Assembly (NCBI GenBank): GCA_911728455.2
Contig: OU452223.1
Coordinates: 3,246,174 to 3,310,173 of the forward strand
From: Marthasterias glacialis
Taxonomy: Eukaryota; Echinodermata; Asteroidea; Forcipulatida; Asteriidae
Length of the DNA: 64,000 nucleotides
Direction of reading: 5' to 3'
In this document: positions 14,462-26,404 of the stretch, piece by piece
Position numbering within the stretch: position 1 is the stretch's first letter
Layout: each line of letters begins with the position of its first letter
Notes under the pieces: generated by a model
The model's input: the letters and a program-made list of their open reading frames with translations, nothing else
Databases searched by the model: none
Told to the model about the DNA's origin: nothing
Translations under genes and position numbers: made by a program

Positions 14462-15360
14462 CGCCGAAAAAACAAGTCGGCAGCGCCACGGCCAATAACT
14501 CCAGAAATAATGGGGCTAGAGAGAAATTTCTTGTACCTGCAGGTAGCTGCCATAGTCCTGCATCCGAAAATCCAGTTTTCCCGGCCAGCCAGGGCCATCT
14601 TCCGCCTTGAAACCACCAGAGAGCGGGGCTGCTCCGAATGCGCTTCAAACACCTGTCTAATGGCACTTTTGTACACAAAGCTGTAACAGAGTGAAAACAA
14701 GACTTAGCAACGGCTCTATCTCCCAAAGTATTGGCGGAAATCTGACAAGTCCGACACTGTTGGAAAGCCCTGCTCATGGGCTTTTTGAAAATGGCAGTCT
14801 CGGGGTTGTTGGATAAACAGGGAGGCTACCAGGGACCGCGGAGTGAGGACACCCCGAAGATGTCCAGTGCAAACGGCCATGCTCTGTGTACGTCAACAAT
14901 AGCCAAGGCCGCTACGTGTGTGCTGGAATGAAGCCAGCAAAAAAAAAAAAAAAAAAAAACGCCGAAAAAAGAAGTCGGCAGCGCCACGGCCAATAACTCC
15001 AGAAATAATGGGGCTAGAGAGAAATTTCTTGTACCTGCAGGTAGCTGCCATAGTCCTGTCTCCGAAAATCCAGTTTTCCCGGCCAGCCAGGGCCATCTTC
15101 CGCCTTGAAACCACCAGAGAGCGGGGCTGCTCCGAATGCGCTTCAAACACCTGTCTAATGGCACTTTTGTACACAAAGCTGTAACAGAGTGAAAACAAGA
15201 CTTAGCAACGGCTCTATCTCCCAAAGTATTGGTGGAAATCTGACAAGTCTGACACTGTTGGAAAGCCCTGCTCATGGGCTTTCCGAAAATACCGGTCTTG
15301 GGGTTGTGGGATAAACAGGGAGGATGCCAGGGACCGCGGAGTGAGGACACCCCGAAGATG
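10873..15360 (+). repeat. Dimeric/trimeric higher-order satellite block
   Basis: Two unit types alternate. One has AATAATAGCC, GGCCACTACG and about 30 A; the other has ACAATAGCC, GCTGGAATGAAG and about 21 A. Type-1 units start near 10,873, 11,876, 13,377 and 14,381, giving spacings of 1,003, 1,501 and 1,004 bp, so dimers with one trimer. The copies are nearly identical, which implies recent amplification or gene conversion. The type-1 unit resumes immediately after the LINE at 19,337. Confidence 0.88.
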
Positions 15361-15600
15361 TGGTTTAGAGGGCGCTCTTGTAGCTGCCGGTTGTGTGTTT
15401 TTTAACTTCTCTGATTTTTGAAGGTCTCATCGATTGTCATCGGTCTTATTCCTTCACATTTACTTCTTAATTTGCTGCGGTGTGTTCCATGTGAGTTGTT
15501 GATCATTGTGTCATCGTTTGGTCACATTTGCATCGCCTGGAATGTGAGTTTTTTGAGTTTTTAGATTTGTTGTGGAGCAGTGAGCTGACTATGGGCCATT
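15361..15600 (+). promoter_or_regulatory. LINE 5' leader, presumed internal promoter
   Basis: This non-coding leader precedes the long frame and starts TGGTTTAGAGGGCGC. In-frame stop TGA at 15,586-15,588 lies just upstream of the ATG at 15,601, so that ATG is the first one available to the long frame. Full-length LINEs normally carry their Pol II promoter in this region. That is family knowledge; no TATA box is evident. Confidence 0.6.
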
Positions 15601-18600
15601 ATGGCGCCCAGGAAATTATTTGTGTATGCCGTTACTTGCTTTCAACTCTCGGCTGTCTTCATGCTCCCCATTGTGAAGTTTCCACAAACTGTATGTATGA
15701 AAAATATACTTGCTACAACCACCGCCTTCTTATCATCGTACAAGGTGAGAGACTTATGTCCAGGCGGATTCCATCACACTAAAACTGCAACCATGAAATG
15801 GCTAAAGCATGGTCCGATTTGCATGCTCATTCCCGGCCACGACCCCCCACTTGACATCACCATTTCTATGGACATTTCACTAAACCCTGGGCCTTTGTCT
15901 TCAGCGTTGATGGCTCCATGCCCAACTGGATCACAACTAATAAGTCAGTTGGAATCACAACACTTTGCGTACACGATCACTGAGTTACGAGAGTTGCGTT
16001 CCAAACATCACCTGCTTCGGCCTACCTACGACCATATTAGGATGCTGGGAATTCTCCGAGTGGCACGAGGACGCAGGGCCGGCCGATGTACCAAGGAGAA
16101 GGCTATGCGGATGTCCATCCCCTCGATTTCAACTAGTCGCCGGATACGACCCCACATCTCGTCTGATCGAGCCAACTTGTCGCCAAGGTGTCGTTCTGGT
16201 AACCTCATCCGTGTACCCTTGGAGGAAGGCATCCAGTCGACCTTGAACTCTTTAAGTCTGTGCACTTTAAATGTACAATCTCTTCGTAATAAATCGGCAA
16301 GCTTTGTTGACTTTGTTAATGATAGCAAGGCTGACTTGGTAGCTGTGACGGAGACTTGGCTCACAGAAAACGACACTGCTAATGCAGCTTTGGCTACTCC
16401 AGTAGGATACGAACTAAAGTTTCATCCTCGTGAAACTCGAACTGGAGGTGGTACTGCTCTTCTCTACAGGGAGAATTTGAACATTCATAAAATAGCTGGA
16501 GGGGAGAGGAGATCGTTTGAATACTCTGAATGGACAATCTCACGCATAAAATCTTCGACAAAGTTGCGTCTTTATATAATTTATCGACCACCCTATTCGT
16601 TAAATCATCCTGTCACCATAAATGAATTTTTGAATGAGTTTTCCGATTTGCTTGAATCAATCATGTTACACTCAGATTCAATTATTATAACGGGTGATTT
16701 TAATATTCATGTGGATGATTTGACTGATCGTAATGCAGTTAATTTTATGGATATGCTTGAGTGTTTTGGTTTACAACAGCATGTTAGGCAACCCACTCAT
16801 AGATTAGGACACATTCTTGACCTTATCATCACTAAGCAAATTGAGAATATTGTGAGTAGTGTCTCTGTTTTTAATGCACATGTCGCTGACCATTCAGCTG
16901 TCGGCTGCTGTATTGACTTTAGCAACCTCCCGTTGACTTCAAAAGAAATTTCTTTTAGGAAATTCAAGTCAATTGATGTTACTTCATTCCAAGAGGATTT
17001 GCAGGATTCCGACTTATGTAATCACCCACCTGCTGACCTGAATGAACTGGTATCTTGTTATGCTAGTACACTGAAGACTGTTTTGGATCACCATGCACCG
17101 TTGCATAAAAAGACAGTGGTTGTCCGACCTCAGGTACCGTGGTTCAGTCAAGATTTGAAGGAATCAAAAAGACAAAGGAGGAAAGCTGAAAGGAAATGGA
17201 GACTCTCAAACTCTGACGCAGACTTCAGGTTGTACAAGGAAAAGAAGAACGTTACGACGTTTCTCATGAATAAGGCTCAACGTGAATTCTATACAAACTT
17301 AATTCATATGCATGGTAATAATCAAAAGAAATTGTTCAAAGTCACAAATTCATTGTTTGCTAAGAAGAAAACATCCCTTCCTGTAAATGATGATTCTTAC
17401 CGATTGGCTAATTCTTTTGGTGACTTTTTTCAAACGAAAATCAGCACCATCCGCTCCAAATTGGATAGTGCATGCTCTTCCATTAATAACTTGAATAGTA
17501 GCCTTATTGCCCAAACTACTCCAAAGTTCTCTAGATTTCGTGAAATTAGTTGTGTGGATTTTAGAAAGATGATTGATAATATGTGTGTCAAATCCTGCAG
17601 CCTTGACCCAATTCCTGCTAAACTTTTATTAGGCTGTTTGGATGTTCTTTTGCCTACATTGACACGTATGGTTAATATGTCACTTCAGACTGGTGTTTTT
17701 CCCGACAGTTGGAAACAGGCCCTCGTGTTACCATTATTAAAGAAGCCCGGATTAGATAATGTTCTGAGTAATTACAGACCAATTAGCAACCTCAGTTTTG
17801 TATCTAAACTTGCCGAGAGGGCAGTGGTTGAACAGATTAACGAACACATGGTGTCTCATTCACTGTATCCGATTTATCAGTCTGCGTATAGGAAACAACA
17901 TAGCACTGAAACTGCTTTACTTAAGGTACATAATGACATTTTGATAAACATGAGTAAGCAGCAGGTGACACTTTTGGTTATGCTAGACTTAAGTGCAGCT
18001 TTTGATACGATTGACCACAATATGCTTTTGAAACGTCTGTCTTTAAAGATTGGAATTTCTGATAGTGCACTTGAATGGTTTCAGTCTTACCTATCAGGCC
18101 GGTCTCAACGAGTTTTGGTAAATGGAGTGCACTCAGACAATTTTGACTTGCCCTATGGTGTTCCCCAAGGCTCATGCCTGGGACCTTTATTGTTTGTTAT
18201 TTATGCCAGTAAATTGTTTGACATTGTTGAGCCATGCTTGCCAGAGGTCCACTCATATGCAGATGACACCCAAATGTATTTAGCGTTTAAGCCTCGATCT
18301 GGTACTGATCAAGTCACTGCTGTAGAGGCCTTGAGTAACTGCGTCAATGCTGTTCGTAATTGGATGTTAAATGATAAATTGATGATCAACGATACAAAAA
18401 CTGATTTTTTAGTCATTGGAACAAAACAACAACTCTCCAAGATTAATATTGATCATATAACTGTTGGTAATAAGCGTATCACTCCTGTCTCTTGTGTAAA
18501 GAATCTTGGTTTTTGGTTTGACAACAATTTTAAGATGAATGTACATATACATAAAACCTGTAACGCTTGTTTTTATCAGATTTACAATATTCGTAGTATA

Positions 18601-19113
18601 AGGAAATATCTTACTCGTTGGGATACTAAAGTGTTGGTTCACTCACTTGTTACAAGTCGTATCGATTATTGTAATAGTCTTTTGTATGGTGTAGCACAGT
18701 GCAATTTATTGAAACTTCAGAGAGTGCAGAACGCAGCGGCGAGATTAGTGTGTGGTGAATCAAAATATTGTCATATCACTCCAATCCTTCAGAATTTACA
18801 CTGGCTGCCAGTTAAATATCGCATCTGGTTTAAGATTCTCCTGTTTGTTTTTAAATCTGTACATACGCTCTCCCCCACTTATATTTGTAATCTTATTCAG
18901 TTGGGTAGGTCCTCGTATTCTCTCAGATCATCTTGCCAGTTAAAGTTACATGTTCCACCTTGTACTTATAATAAACTTGGAGAGAGAGCATTTATGGTGG
19001 CTGGTCCTCAGCTTTGGAACCAGTTACCTTGTCGCATTAGATGTCAACAAACACTGGGGGGTTTTAAACGCGAGGTAAAAACGTTTTTATTCCAGAAGGC
19101 TTTTAATGTGTAA
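15601..19113 (+). CDS. LINE ORF: 2A-like motif, APE endonuclease, reverse transcriptase (1,170 aa)
   Basis: The single polyprotein of the retrotransposon should nick target DNA and copy its RNA at the nick. Residues ~5-30 are hydrophobic and signal-like. DISLNPGP at 91-98 resembles a 2A ribosome-skipping motif. Residues ~99-215 are basic (RGRRAGR) and unassigned. The APE-type endonuclease spans ~219-440, with N224, E251 (TETWL), Y328 (YRPPYS), GDFN 365-368, D407 and D430-H431. The reverse transcriptase spans ~660-960, with LDLSAAFD (D796), GVPQG 853-857 and YADD 886-889, so all catalytic residues are present. The C-terminal region has RIDYCNSLL, QRVQNAAARLV and LHWLPV, typical of L2/CR1-like proteins. 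No stop or frameshift interrupts the frame. The start is the first ATG after an in-frame stop. I saw no separate upstream ORF1, though a 5' truncation that removed one cannot be excluded. Confidence 0.95.
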   Translation: MAPRKLFVYAVTCFQLSAVFMLPIVKFPQTVCMKNILATTTAFLSSYKVRDLCPGGFHHTKTATMKWLKHGPICMLIPGHDPPLDITISMDISLNPGPLSSALMAPCPTGSQLISQLESQHFAYTITELRELRSKHHLLRPTYDHIRMLGILRVARGRRAGRCTKEKAMRMSIPSISTSRRIRPHISSDRANLSPRCRSGNLIRVPLEEGIQSTLNSLSLCTLNVQSLRNKSASFVDFVNDSKADLVAVTETWLTENDTANAALATPVGYELKFHPRETRTGGGTALLYRENLNIHKIAGGERRSFEYSEWTISRIKSSTKLRLYIIYRPPYSLNHPVTINEFLNEFSDLLESIMLHSDSIIITGDFNIHVDDLTDRNAVNFMDMLECFGLQQHVRQPTHRLGHILDLIITKQIENIVSSVSVFNAHVADHSAVGCCIDFSNLPLTSKEISFRKFKSIDVTSFQEDLQDSDLCNHPPADLNELVSCYASTLKTVLDHHAPLHKKTVVVRPQVPWFSQDLKESKRQRRKAERKWRLSNSDADFRLYKEKKNVTTFLMNKAQREFYTNLIHMHGNNQKKLFKVTNSLFAKKKTSLPVNDDSYRLANSFGDFFQTKISTIRSKLDSACSSINNLNSSLIAQTTPKFSRFREISCVDFRKMIDNMCVKSCSLDPIPAKLLLGCLDVLLPTLTRMVNMSLQTGVFPDSWKQALVLPLLKKPGLDNVLSNYRPISNLSFVSKLAERAVVEQINEHMVSHSLYPIYQSAYRKQHSTETALLKVHNDILINMSKQQVTLLVMLDLSAAFDTIDHNMLLKRLSLKIGISDSALEWFQSYLSGRSQRVLVNGVHSDNFDLPYGVPQGSCLGPLLFVIYASKLFDIVEPCLPEVHSYADDTQMYLAFKPRSGTDQVTAVEALSNCVNAVRNWMLNDKLMINDTKTDFLVIGTKQQLSKINIDHITVGNKRITPVSCVKNLGFWFDNNFKMNVHIHKTCNACFYQIYNIRSIRKYLTRWDTKVLVHSLVTSRIDYCNSLLYGVAQCNLLKLQRVQNAAARLVCGESKYCHITPILQNLHWLPVKYRIWFKILLFVFKSVHTLSPTYICNLIQLGRSSYSLRSSCQLKLHVPPCTYNKLGERAFMVAGPQLWNQLPCRIRCQQTLGGFKREVKTFLFQKAFNV
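15871..15894 (+). other. 2A-like ribosome-skipping motif (DISLNPGP)
   Basis: The codons for residues 91-98 read D-I-S-L-N-P-G-P, matching the 2A consensus D-x-E-x-N-P-G-P except for S in place of E. 2A motifs at the N-terminal side of APE-type LINE proteins are described for several invertebrate elements. If active, skipping would fall between G97 and P98 and release a ~97-residue hydrophobic leader. The E-to-S change may weaken activity. Confidence 0.65.
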
Positions 19114-19335
19114 TTGTGCATTTGTAGTTTTTATGGTTTACTCTAATTGACTCTATTTGATGTTTATCCTGTAAATCTTTGATTGTATAATGTTTTATTT
19201 TAAAGCTTACATTGTATTGTAGTTTTAACTCTATTAACACGCTTTTTTATTTTGTAATTTGTATGTAATGCGCATTAGAACATATTTTTATGCATTTTTG
19301 CGCAATATAAATGTCATTATTATTATTATTATTAT
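19114..19335 (+). other. LINE 3' UTR and (TTA)n tail
   Basis: About 200 bp of AT-rich sequence follow the TAA stop. It contains the 12-bp palindrome TAATGCGCATTA and ends GCGCAATATAAATGTC followed by TTA repeats (19,316-19,335). A short tandem-repeat tail rather than poly-A is typical of L2-like LINEs. The tail runs into the satellite ATGTCCAGTG. Confidence 0.85.
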
Positions 19336-19408
19336 GTCCAGTGCAAACGGCCATGCTCTGTGTACGTCAATAATAGCCAAGGCCACTACGTGTGTGCTGG
19401 ACTGAAGC

Positions 19409-19440
<32 letters not shown>

Positions 19441-20362
19441 CGCCGAAAAAACAAGTCGGCAGCGCCACGGCCAATAACTCCAGAAATAATGGGGCTAGAG
19501 AGAAATTTCTTGTACCTGCAGGTAGCTGCCATAGTCCTGCATCCGAAAATCCAGTTTTCCCGGCCAGCCAGGGCCATCTTCCGCCTTGAAACCACCAGAG
19601 AGCGGGGCTGCTCCGAATGCGCTTCAAACACCTGTCTAATGGCACTTTTGTACACAAAGCTGTAACAGAGTGAAAACAAGACTTAGCAACGGCTCTATCT
19701 CCCAAAGTATTGGCGGAAATCTGACAAGTCCGACACTGTTGGAAAGCCCTGCTCATGGGCTTTTTGAAAATGGCAGTCTCGGGGTTGTTGGATAAACAGG
19801 GAGGCTACCAGGGACCGCGGAGTGAGGACACCCCGAAGATGTCCAGTGCAAACGGCCATGCTCTGTGTACGTCAACAATAGCCAAGGCCGCTACGTGTGT
19901 GCTGGAATGAAGCCAGCAAAAAAAAAAAAAAAAAAAAACGCCGAAAAAAGAAGTCGGCAGCGCCACGGCCAATAACTCCAGAAATAATGGGGCTAGAGAG
20001 AAATTTCTTGTACCTGCAGGTAGCTGCCATAGTCCTGCATCCGAAAATCCAGTTTTCCCGGCCAGCCAGGGCCATCTTCCGCCTTGAAACCACCAGAGAG
20101 CGGGGCTGCTCCGAATGCGCTTCAAACACCTGTCTAATGGCACTTTTGTACACAAAGCTGTAACAGAGTGAAAACAAGACTTAGCAACGGCTCTATCTCC
20201 CAAAGTATTGGTGGAAATCTGACAAGTCTGACACTGTTGGAAAGCCCTGCTCATGGGCTTTCCGAAAATGCCGTTCTTGGGGTTGTGGGATAAACAGGGA
20301 GGATGCAAGGGACCGCGGAGTGAGGACACCCCGAAGATGTCCAGTGCAAACGGCCATGCTCT

Positions 20363-23300
20363 GTGTACGTCAACAATAGCCAAGGCCGCTACGTGTGTGC
20401 TGGACTGAAGCCAGCAAAAAAAAAAAAAAAAAAAATACGCCGAAAAAAGAAGTCGGCAGCGCCACGGCCAATAACTCCAGAAATAATGGGGCTAGAGAGA
20501 AATTTCTTGTACCTGCAGGTAGCTGCCATAGTCCTGCATCCGAAAATCCAGTTTTCCCGGCCAGCCAGGGCCATCTTCCGCCTTGAAACCACCAGAGAGC
20601 GGGGCTGCTCCGAATGCGCTTCAAACACCTGTCTAATGGCACTTTTGTACACAAAGCTGTAACAGAGTGAAAACAAGACTTAGCAACGGCTCTATCTCCC
20701 AAAGTATTGGTGGAAATCTGACAAGTCCGACACTGTTGGAAAGCCCTGCTCATGGGCTTTTTGAAAATGGCAGTCTTGGGGTTGTGGGATAAACAGGAAG
20801 GATGCCAGGGACCGCGGAGTGAGGACACCCCGAAGATGTCCAGTGCAAACGGCCATGCTCTGTGTACGTCAACAATAGCCAAGGCCGCTACGTGTGTGCA
20901 GGACTGAAGCCAGCAAAAAAAAAAAAAAAAACCGCCGAAAGAACAAGTCGGCAGCGCCACGGCCTATAACTCCAGAAATAATGGGGCTAGAGAGAAATTT
21001 CTTGTACCTGCAGGTAGCTGCCATAGTCCTGCATCCGAAAAATCAGGTTTCCCGGCCAGCCAGGGCCATCTTCCGCCTTGAAACCACCAGAGAGCGGGGC
21101 TGCTCCGAATGCGCTTCAAACACCTGTCTAATGGCACTTTTGTACACAAAGCTGTAACAGAGTGAAAACAAGACATAGCAACGGCTCTATCTCCCAAAGT
21201 ATTGGTGGAAATCTGACAAGTCTGACACTGTTGGGAAGCCCTGCTCATGGGCTTTCCGAAAATGCCGGTCTTGGGGTTGTGGGATAAACAGGTAGGATGC
21301 CAGGGACCGCGGAGTGAGGACACCCCGAAGATGTCCAGTGCAAACGGCCATGCTCTGTGTACGTCAATAATAGCCAAGGCCGCTACGTGTGTGCTGGACT
21401 GAAGCCAGCAAAAAAAAAAAAAAAATCGCCCAAAAAAGAAGTCGGCAGCGCCACGGCCAATAACTCCAGAAATAATGGGGCTAGAGAGAAATTTCTTGTA
21501 CCTGCAGGTAGCTGCCATAGTCCTGCATCCGAAAATCCAGTTTTCCCGGCCAGCCAGGGCCATCTGCCGCCTTGAAACCACCAGAGAGCGGGGCTGCTCC
21601 GAATGCGCTTCAAACACCTGTCTAATGGCACTTTTGTACACAAAGCTGTAACAGAGTGAAAACAAGACTTAGCAACGGCTCTATCTCCCAAAGTATTGGT
21701 GGAAATCTGACAAGTCTGACACTGTTGGAAAGCCCTGCTCATGGGCTTTCCGAAAATGCCGGTCTTGGGGTTGTGGGATAAACAGGGAGGATGCCAGGGA
21801 CCGCGGAGTGAGGACACCCCGAAGATGTCCAGTGCAAACGGCCATGCTCTGTGTACGTCAACAATAGCCAAGGCCGCTACGTGTGTGCTGGACTGAAGCC
21901 AGCAAAAAAAAAAAAAACGCCGAAAAAAGAAGTCGGCAGCGCCACGGCCAATAACTCCAGAAATAATGGGGCTAGAGAGAAATTTCTTGTACCTGCAGGT
22001 AGCTGCCATAGTCCTGCATCCGAAAATCCAGTTTTCCCGGCCAGCCAGGGCCATCTTCCGCCTTGAAACCACCAGAGAGCGGGGCTGCTCCGAATGCGCT
22101 TCAAACACCTGTTTAATGGCACTTTTGTACACAAAGCTGTAACAGAGTGAAAACAAGACTTAGCAACGGCTCTATCTCCCAAAGTATTGGTGGAAATCTG
22201 ACAAGTCTGACACTGTTGGAAAGCCCTGCTCATGGGCTTTCAGAAAATGCCGGTCTTGGGGTTGTGGGATAAACAGGGAGGATGCCAGGGACCGCGGGGT
22301 GAGGACACCCCGAAGATGTCCAGTGCAAACGGCCATGCTCTGTGTACGTCAATAATAGCCAAGGCCGCTACATGTGTGCTGGACTGAAGCCAGCAAAAAA
22401 AAAAAAAAAAAAAAAAAAACGCCGAAAAAAGAAGTCGGCAGCGCCACGGCCAATAACTCCAGAAATAATGGGGCTAGAGAGAAATTTCTTGTACCTGCAG
22501 GTAGCTGCCATAGTCCTGCAACCGAAAATTTAGTTTTCCCGGCCAGCCAGGGCCATCTTCCGCCTTGAAACCATTAGAGAGCGGGGCTGCTCTGAATGCG
22601 CTTCAAACACCTGTCTAATGGCACTTTTGTACACAAAGCTGTAACAGAGTGAAAACAAGACTTAGCAACGGCTCTATCTCCCACAGTATTGGCGGAAATC
22701 TGACAAGTCCGACACTGTTGGAAAGCCCTGCTCATGGGCTTTCCGAAAATGCCGGTTTTGGGGTTGTTGGATAAACAGGGAGGATGCCAGGGACCGCGGA
22801 GTGAGGACACCCCGAAGATGTCCAGTGCAAACGGCCATGCTCTGTGTACGTCAACAATAGCCAAGGCCGCTACGTGTGTGCTGGACTGAAGCCAGCAAAA
22901 AAAAAAAAAAAAAAAAAAAAAGCCGAAAAAAGAAGTCGGCAGCGCCACGGCCAATAACTCCAGAAATAATGGGGCTAGAGAAAAATTTCTTGTACCTGCA
23001 GGTAGCTACCATAGTCTTGCATCCGAAAATCCAGTTTTCCCGGCCAGCCAGGGCCATCTTCCGCCTTGAAACCACCAGAGAGCGGGGCTGCTCCGAATGC
23101 GCTTCAAACACCTGTCTAATGGCACTTTTGTACACAAAGCTGTAACAGAGTGAAAACAAGACTTAGCAACGGCTCTATCTCCCAAAGTATTGGCGGAAAT
23201 CTGACAAGTCTGACACTGTTGGAAAGCCCTGCTCATGGGCTTTTTGAAAATGCCGGTCTTGGGGTTGTGGGATAAACAGGGAGGATGCCAGGGACCGCGG

Positions 23301-26300
23301 AGTGAGCACACCCCGAAGATGTCCAGTGCAAACGGCCATGCTCTGTGTACGTCAATAATAGCCAAGGCCGCTACGTGTGTGCTGGACTGAAGCCAGCAAA
23401 AAAAAAAAAAAAAAAAATACGCCGAAAAAAGAAGTCGGCAGCGCCACGGCCAATAACTCCAGAAATAATGGGGCTAGAGAGAAATTTCTTGTACCTGCAG
23501 GTAGCTGCCATAGTCCTGCATCCGAAAATCCAGTTTTCCCGGCCAGCCAGGGCCATCTTCCGCCTTGAAACCACCAGAGAGCGGGGCTGCTCCGAATGCG
23601 CTTCAAACACCTGTCTAATGGCACTTTTGTACACAAAGCTGTAACAGAGTGAAAACAAGACTTAGCAACGGCTCTATCTCCCAAAGTATTGGTGGAAATC
23701 TGACAAGTCCGACACTGTTGGAAAGCCCTGCTCATGGGCTTTTTGAAAATGGCAGTCTTGGGGTTGTGGGATAAACAGGAAGGATGCCAGGGACCGCGGA
23801 GTGAGGACACCCCGAAGATGTCCAGTGCAAACGGCCATGCTCTGTGTACGTCAACAATAGCCAAGGCCGCTACGTGTGTGCAGGACTGAAGCCAGCAAAA
23901 AAAAAAAAAAAACCGCCGAAAGAACAAGTCGGCAGCGCCACGGCCTATAACTCCAGAAATAATGGGGCTAGAGAGAAATTTCTTGTACCTGCAGGTAGCT
24001 GCCATAGTCCTGCATCCGAAAAATCAGGTTTCCCGGCCAGCCAGGGCCATCTTCCGCCTTGAAACCACCAGAGAGCGGGGCTGCTCCGAATGCGCTTCAA
24101 ACACCTGTCTAATGGCACTTTTGTACACAAAGCTGTAACAGAGTGAAAACAAGACATAGCAACGGCTCTATCTCCCAAAGTATTGGTGGAAATCTGACAA
24201 GTCTGACACTGTTGGGAAGCCCTGCTCATGGGCTTTCCGAAAATGCCGGTCTTGGGGTTGTGGGATAAACAGGTAGGATGCCAGGGACCGCGGAGTGAGG
24301 ACACCCCGAAGATGTCCAGTGCAAACGGCCATGCTCTGTGTACGTCAATAATAGCCAAGGCCGCTACGTGTGTGCTGGACTGAAGCCAGCAAAAAAAAAA
24401 AAAAAATCGCCCAAAAAAGAAGTCGGCAGCGCCACGGCCAATAACTCCAGAAATAATGGGGCTAGAGAGAAATTTCTTGTACCTGCAGGTAGCTGCCATA
24501 GTCCTGCATCCGAAAATCCAGTTTTCCCGGCCAGCCAGGGCCATCTGCCGCCTTGAAACCACCAGAGAGCGGGGCTGCTCCGAATGCGCTTCAAACACCT
24601 GTCTAATGGCACTTTTGTACACAAAGCTGTAACAGAGTGAAAACAAGACTTAGCAACGGCTCTATCTCCCAAAGTATTGGTGGAAATCTGACAAGTCTGA
24701 CACTGTTGGAAAGCCCTGCTCATGGGCTTTCCGAAAATGCCGGTCTTGGGGTTGTGGGATAAACAGGGAGGATGCCAGGGACCGCGGAGTGAGGACACCC
24801 CGAAGATGTCCAGTGCAAACGGCCATGCTCTGTGTACGTCAACAATAGCCAAGGCCGCTACGTGTGTGCTGGACTGAAGCCAGCAAAAAAAAAAAAAACG
24901 CCGAAAAAAGAAGTCGGCAGCGCCACGGCCAATAACTCCAGAAATAATGGGGCTAGAGAGAAATTTCTTGTACCTGCAGGTAGCTGCCATAGTCCTGCAT
25001 CCGAAAATCCAGTTTTCCCGGCCAGCCAGGGCCATCTTCCGCCTTGAAACCACCAGAGAGCGGGGCTGCTCCGAATGCGCTTCAAACACCTGTTTAATGG
25101 CACTTTTGTACACAAAGCTGTAACAGAGTGAAAACAAGACTTAGCAACGGCTCTATCTCCCAAAGTATTGGTGGAAATCTGACAAGTCTGACACTGTTGG
25201 AAAGCCCTGCTCATGGGCTTTCAGAAAATGCCGGTCTTGGGGTTGTGGGATAAACAGGGAGGATGCCAGGGACCGCGGGGTGAGGACACCCCGAAGATGT
25301 CCAGTGCAAACGGCCATGCTCTGTGTACGTCAATAATAGCCAAGGCCGCTACATGTGTGCTGGACTGAAGCCAGCAAAAAAAAAAAAAAAAAAAAAAAAC
25401 GCCGAAAAAAGAAGTCGGCAGCGCCACGGCCAATAACTCCAGAAATAATGGGGCTAGAGAGAAATTTCTTGTACCTGCAGGTAGCTGCCATAGTCCTGCA
25501 ACCGAAAATTTAGTTTTCCCGGCCAGCCAGGGCCATCTTCCGCCTTGAAACCATTAGAGAGCGGGGCTGCTCTGAATGCGCTTCAAACACCTGTCTAATG
25601 GCACTTTTGTACACAAAGCTGTAACAGAGTGAAAACAAGACTTAGCAACGGCTCTATCTCCCACAGTATTGGCGGAAATCTGACAAGTCCGACACTGTTG
25701 GAAAGCCCTGCTCATGGGCTTTCCGAAAATGCCGGTTTTGGGGTTGTTGGATAAACAGGGAGGATGCCAGGGACCGCGGAGTGAGGACACCCCGAAGATG
25801 TCCAGTGCAAACGGCCATGCTCTGTGTACGTCAACAATAGCCAAGGCCGCTACGTGTGTGCTGGACTGAAGCCAGCAAAAAAAAAAAAAAAAAAAAAAAA
25901 AGCCGAAAAAAGAAGTCGGCAGCGCCACGGCCAATAACTCCAGAAATAATGGGGCTAGAGAAAAATTTCTTGTACCTGCAGGTAGCTACCATAGTCTTGC
26001 ATCCGAAAATCCAGTTTTCCCGGCCAGCCAGGGCCATCTTCCGCCTTGAAACCACCAGAGAGCGGGGCTGCTCCGAATGCGCTTCAAACACCTGTCTAAT
26101 GGCACTTTTGTACACAAAGCTGTAACAGAGTGAAAACAAGACTTAGCAACGGCTCTATCTCCCAAAGTATTGGCGGAAATCTGACAAGTCTGACACTGTT
26201 GGAAAGCCCTGCTCATGGGCTTTTTGAAAATGCCGGTCTTGGGGTTGTGGGATAAACAGGGAGGATGCCAGGGACCGCGGAGTGAGCACACCCCGAAGAT

Positions 26301-26330
26301 GTCCAGTGCAAACGGCCATGCTCTGTGTAC
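20363..26330 (+). repeat. Tandem hexamer duplication, ~2,980 bp, copy pair 1
   Basis: The segment 20,363-23,344 recurs at 23,345-26,330 with a constant shift of about 2,980-2,982 bp. Rare variants are repeated in order: TCGCCC after the poly-A (21,426 and 24,407), AAGACATAGC (21,170 and 24,151), CATCTGCCG (21,562 and 24,542) and CATTAGAGAG (22,572 and 25,552). Copies differ mainly in poly-A length. Six satellite units form the repeated block. Confidence 0.92.
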
Positions 26331-26373
26331 GTCAATAATAGCCAAGGCCGCTACGTGTGTGCTGGACTGAAGC

Positions 26374-26404
<31 letters not shown>

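Larger units (their letters stand above)
1..15360 (+). repeat. Satellite array, left block (about 31 units of ~498 bp)
   Basis: Head-to-tail units recur about every 490-505 bp, all in the same orientation, and the array continues off the left edge of the window. Recognisable landmarks in each unit are GTACGTCAA, the poly-A tract after GAAGCCAGC, GTCGGCAGCGCC, TACCTGCAGGTA and GGAAAGCCC. Units differ by scattered substitutions and by poly-A length. Two units (near 2,650 and 4,490) carry internal deletions that remove the poly-A tract. I see no gene in the block: open frames on both strands are by-products of the repeat. I do not recognise the family by name. Confidence 0.97.
15361..19333 (+). 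mobile_element. Full-length L2/CR1-group non-LTR retrotransposon (LINE)
   Basis: A ~3.97-kb insertion interrupts one satellite unit. The left flank ends CCCGAAGATG (15,360) and the satellite continues at 19,337 with TCCAGTGC, so no target base is missing. ATG (or ATGT) occurs at both junctions and may be a minimal target duplication, but it is too short to prove. The element has a 240-bp 5' leader, one 1,170-codon frame, a ~200-bp 3' UTR and a (TTA)n tail instead of poly-A, as is usual for L2-like elements. The intact frame and clean junctions point to a recent insertion. Assignment to L2 rather than Crack or another CR1-group clade is by motif impression only. Confidence 0.93.

Noticed and set aside
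15528-15782. 84-codon frame overlapping the start of the LINE ORF, considered as an ORF1
   Set aside because: It overlaps the long frame in another phase, has no zinc-knuckle or coiled-coil features and looks like a shadow.
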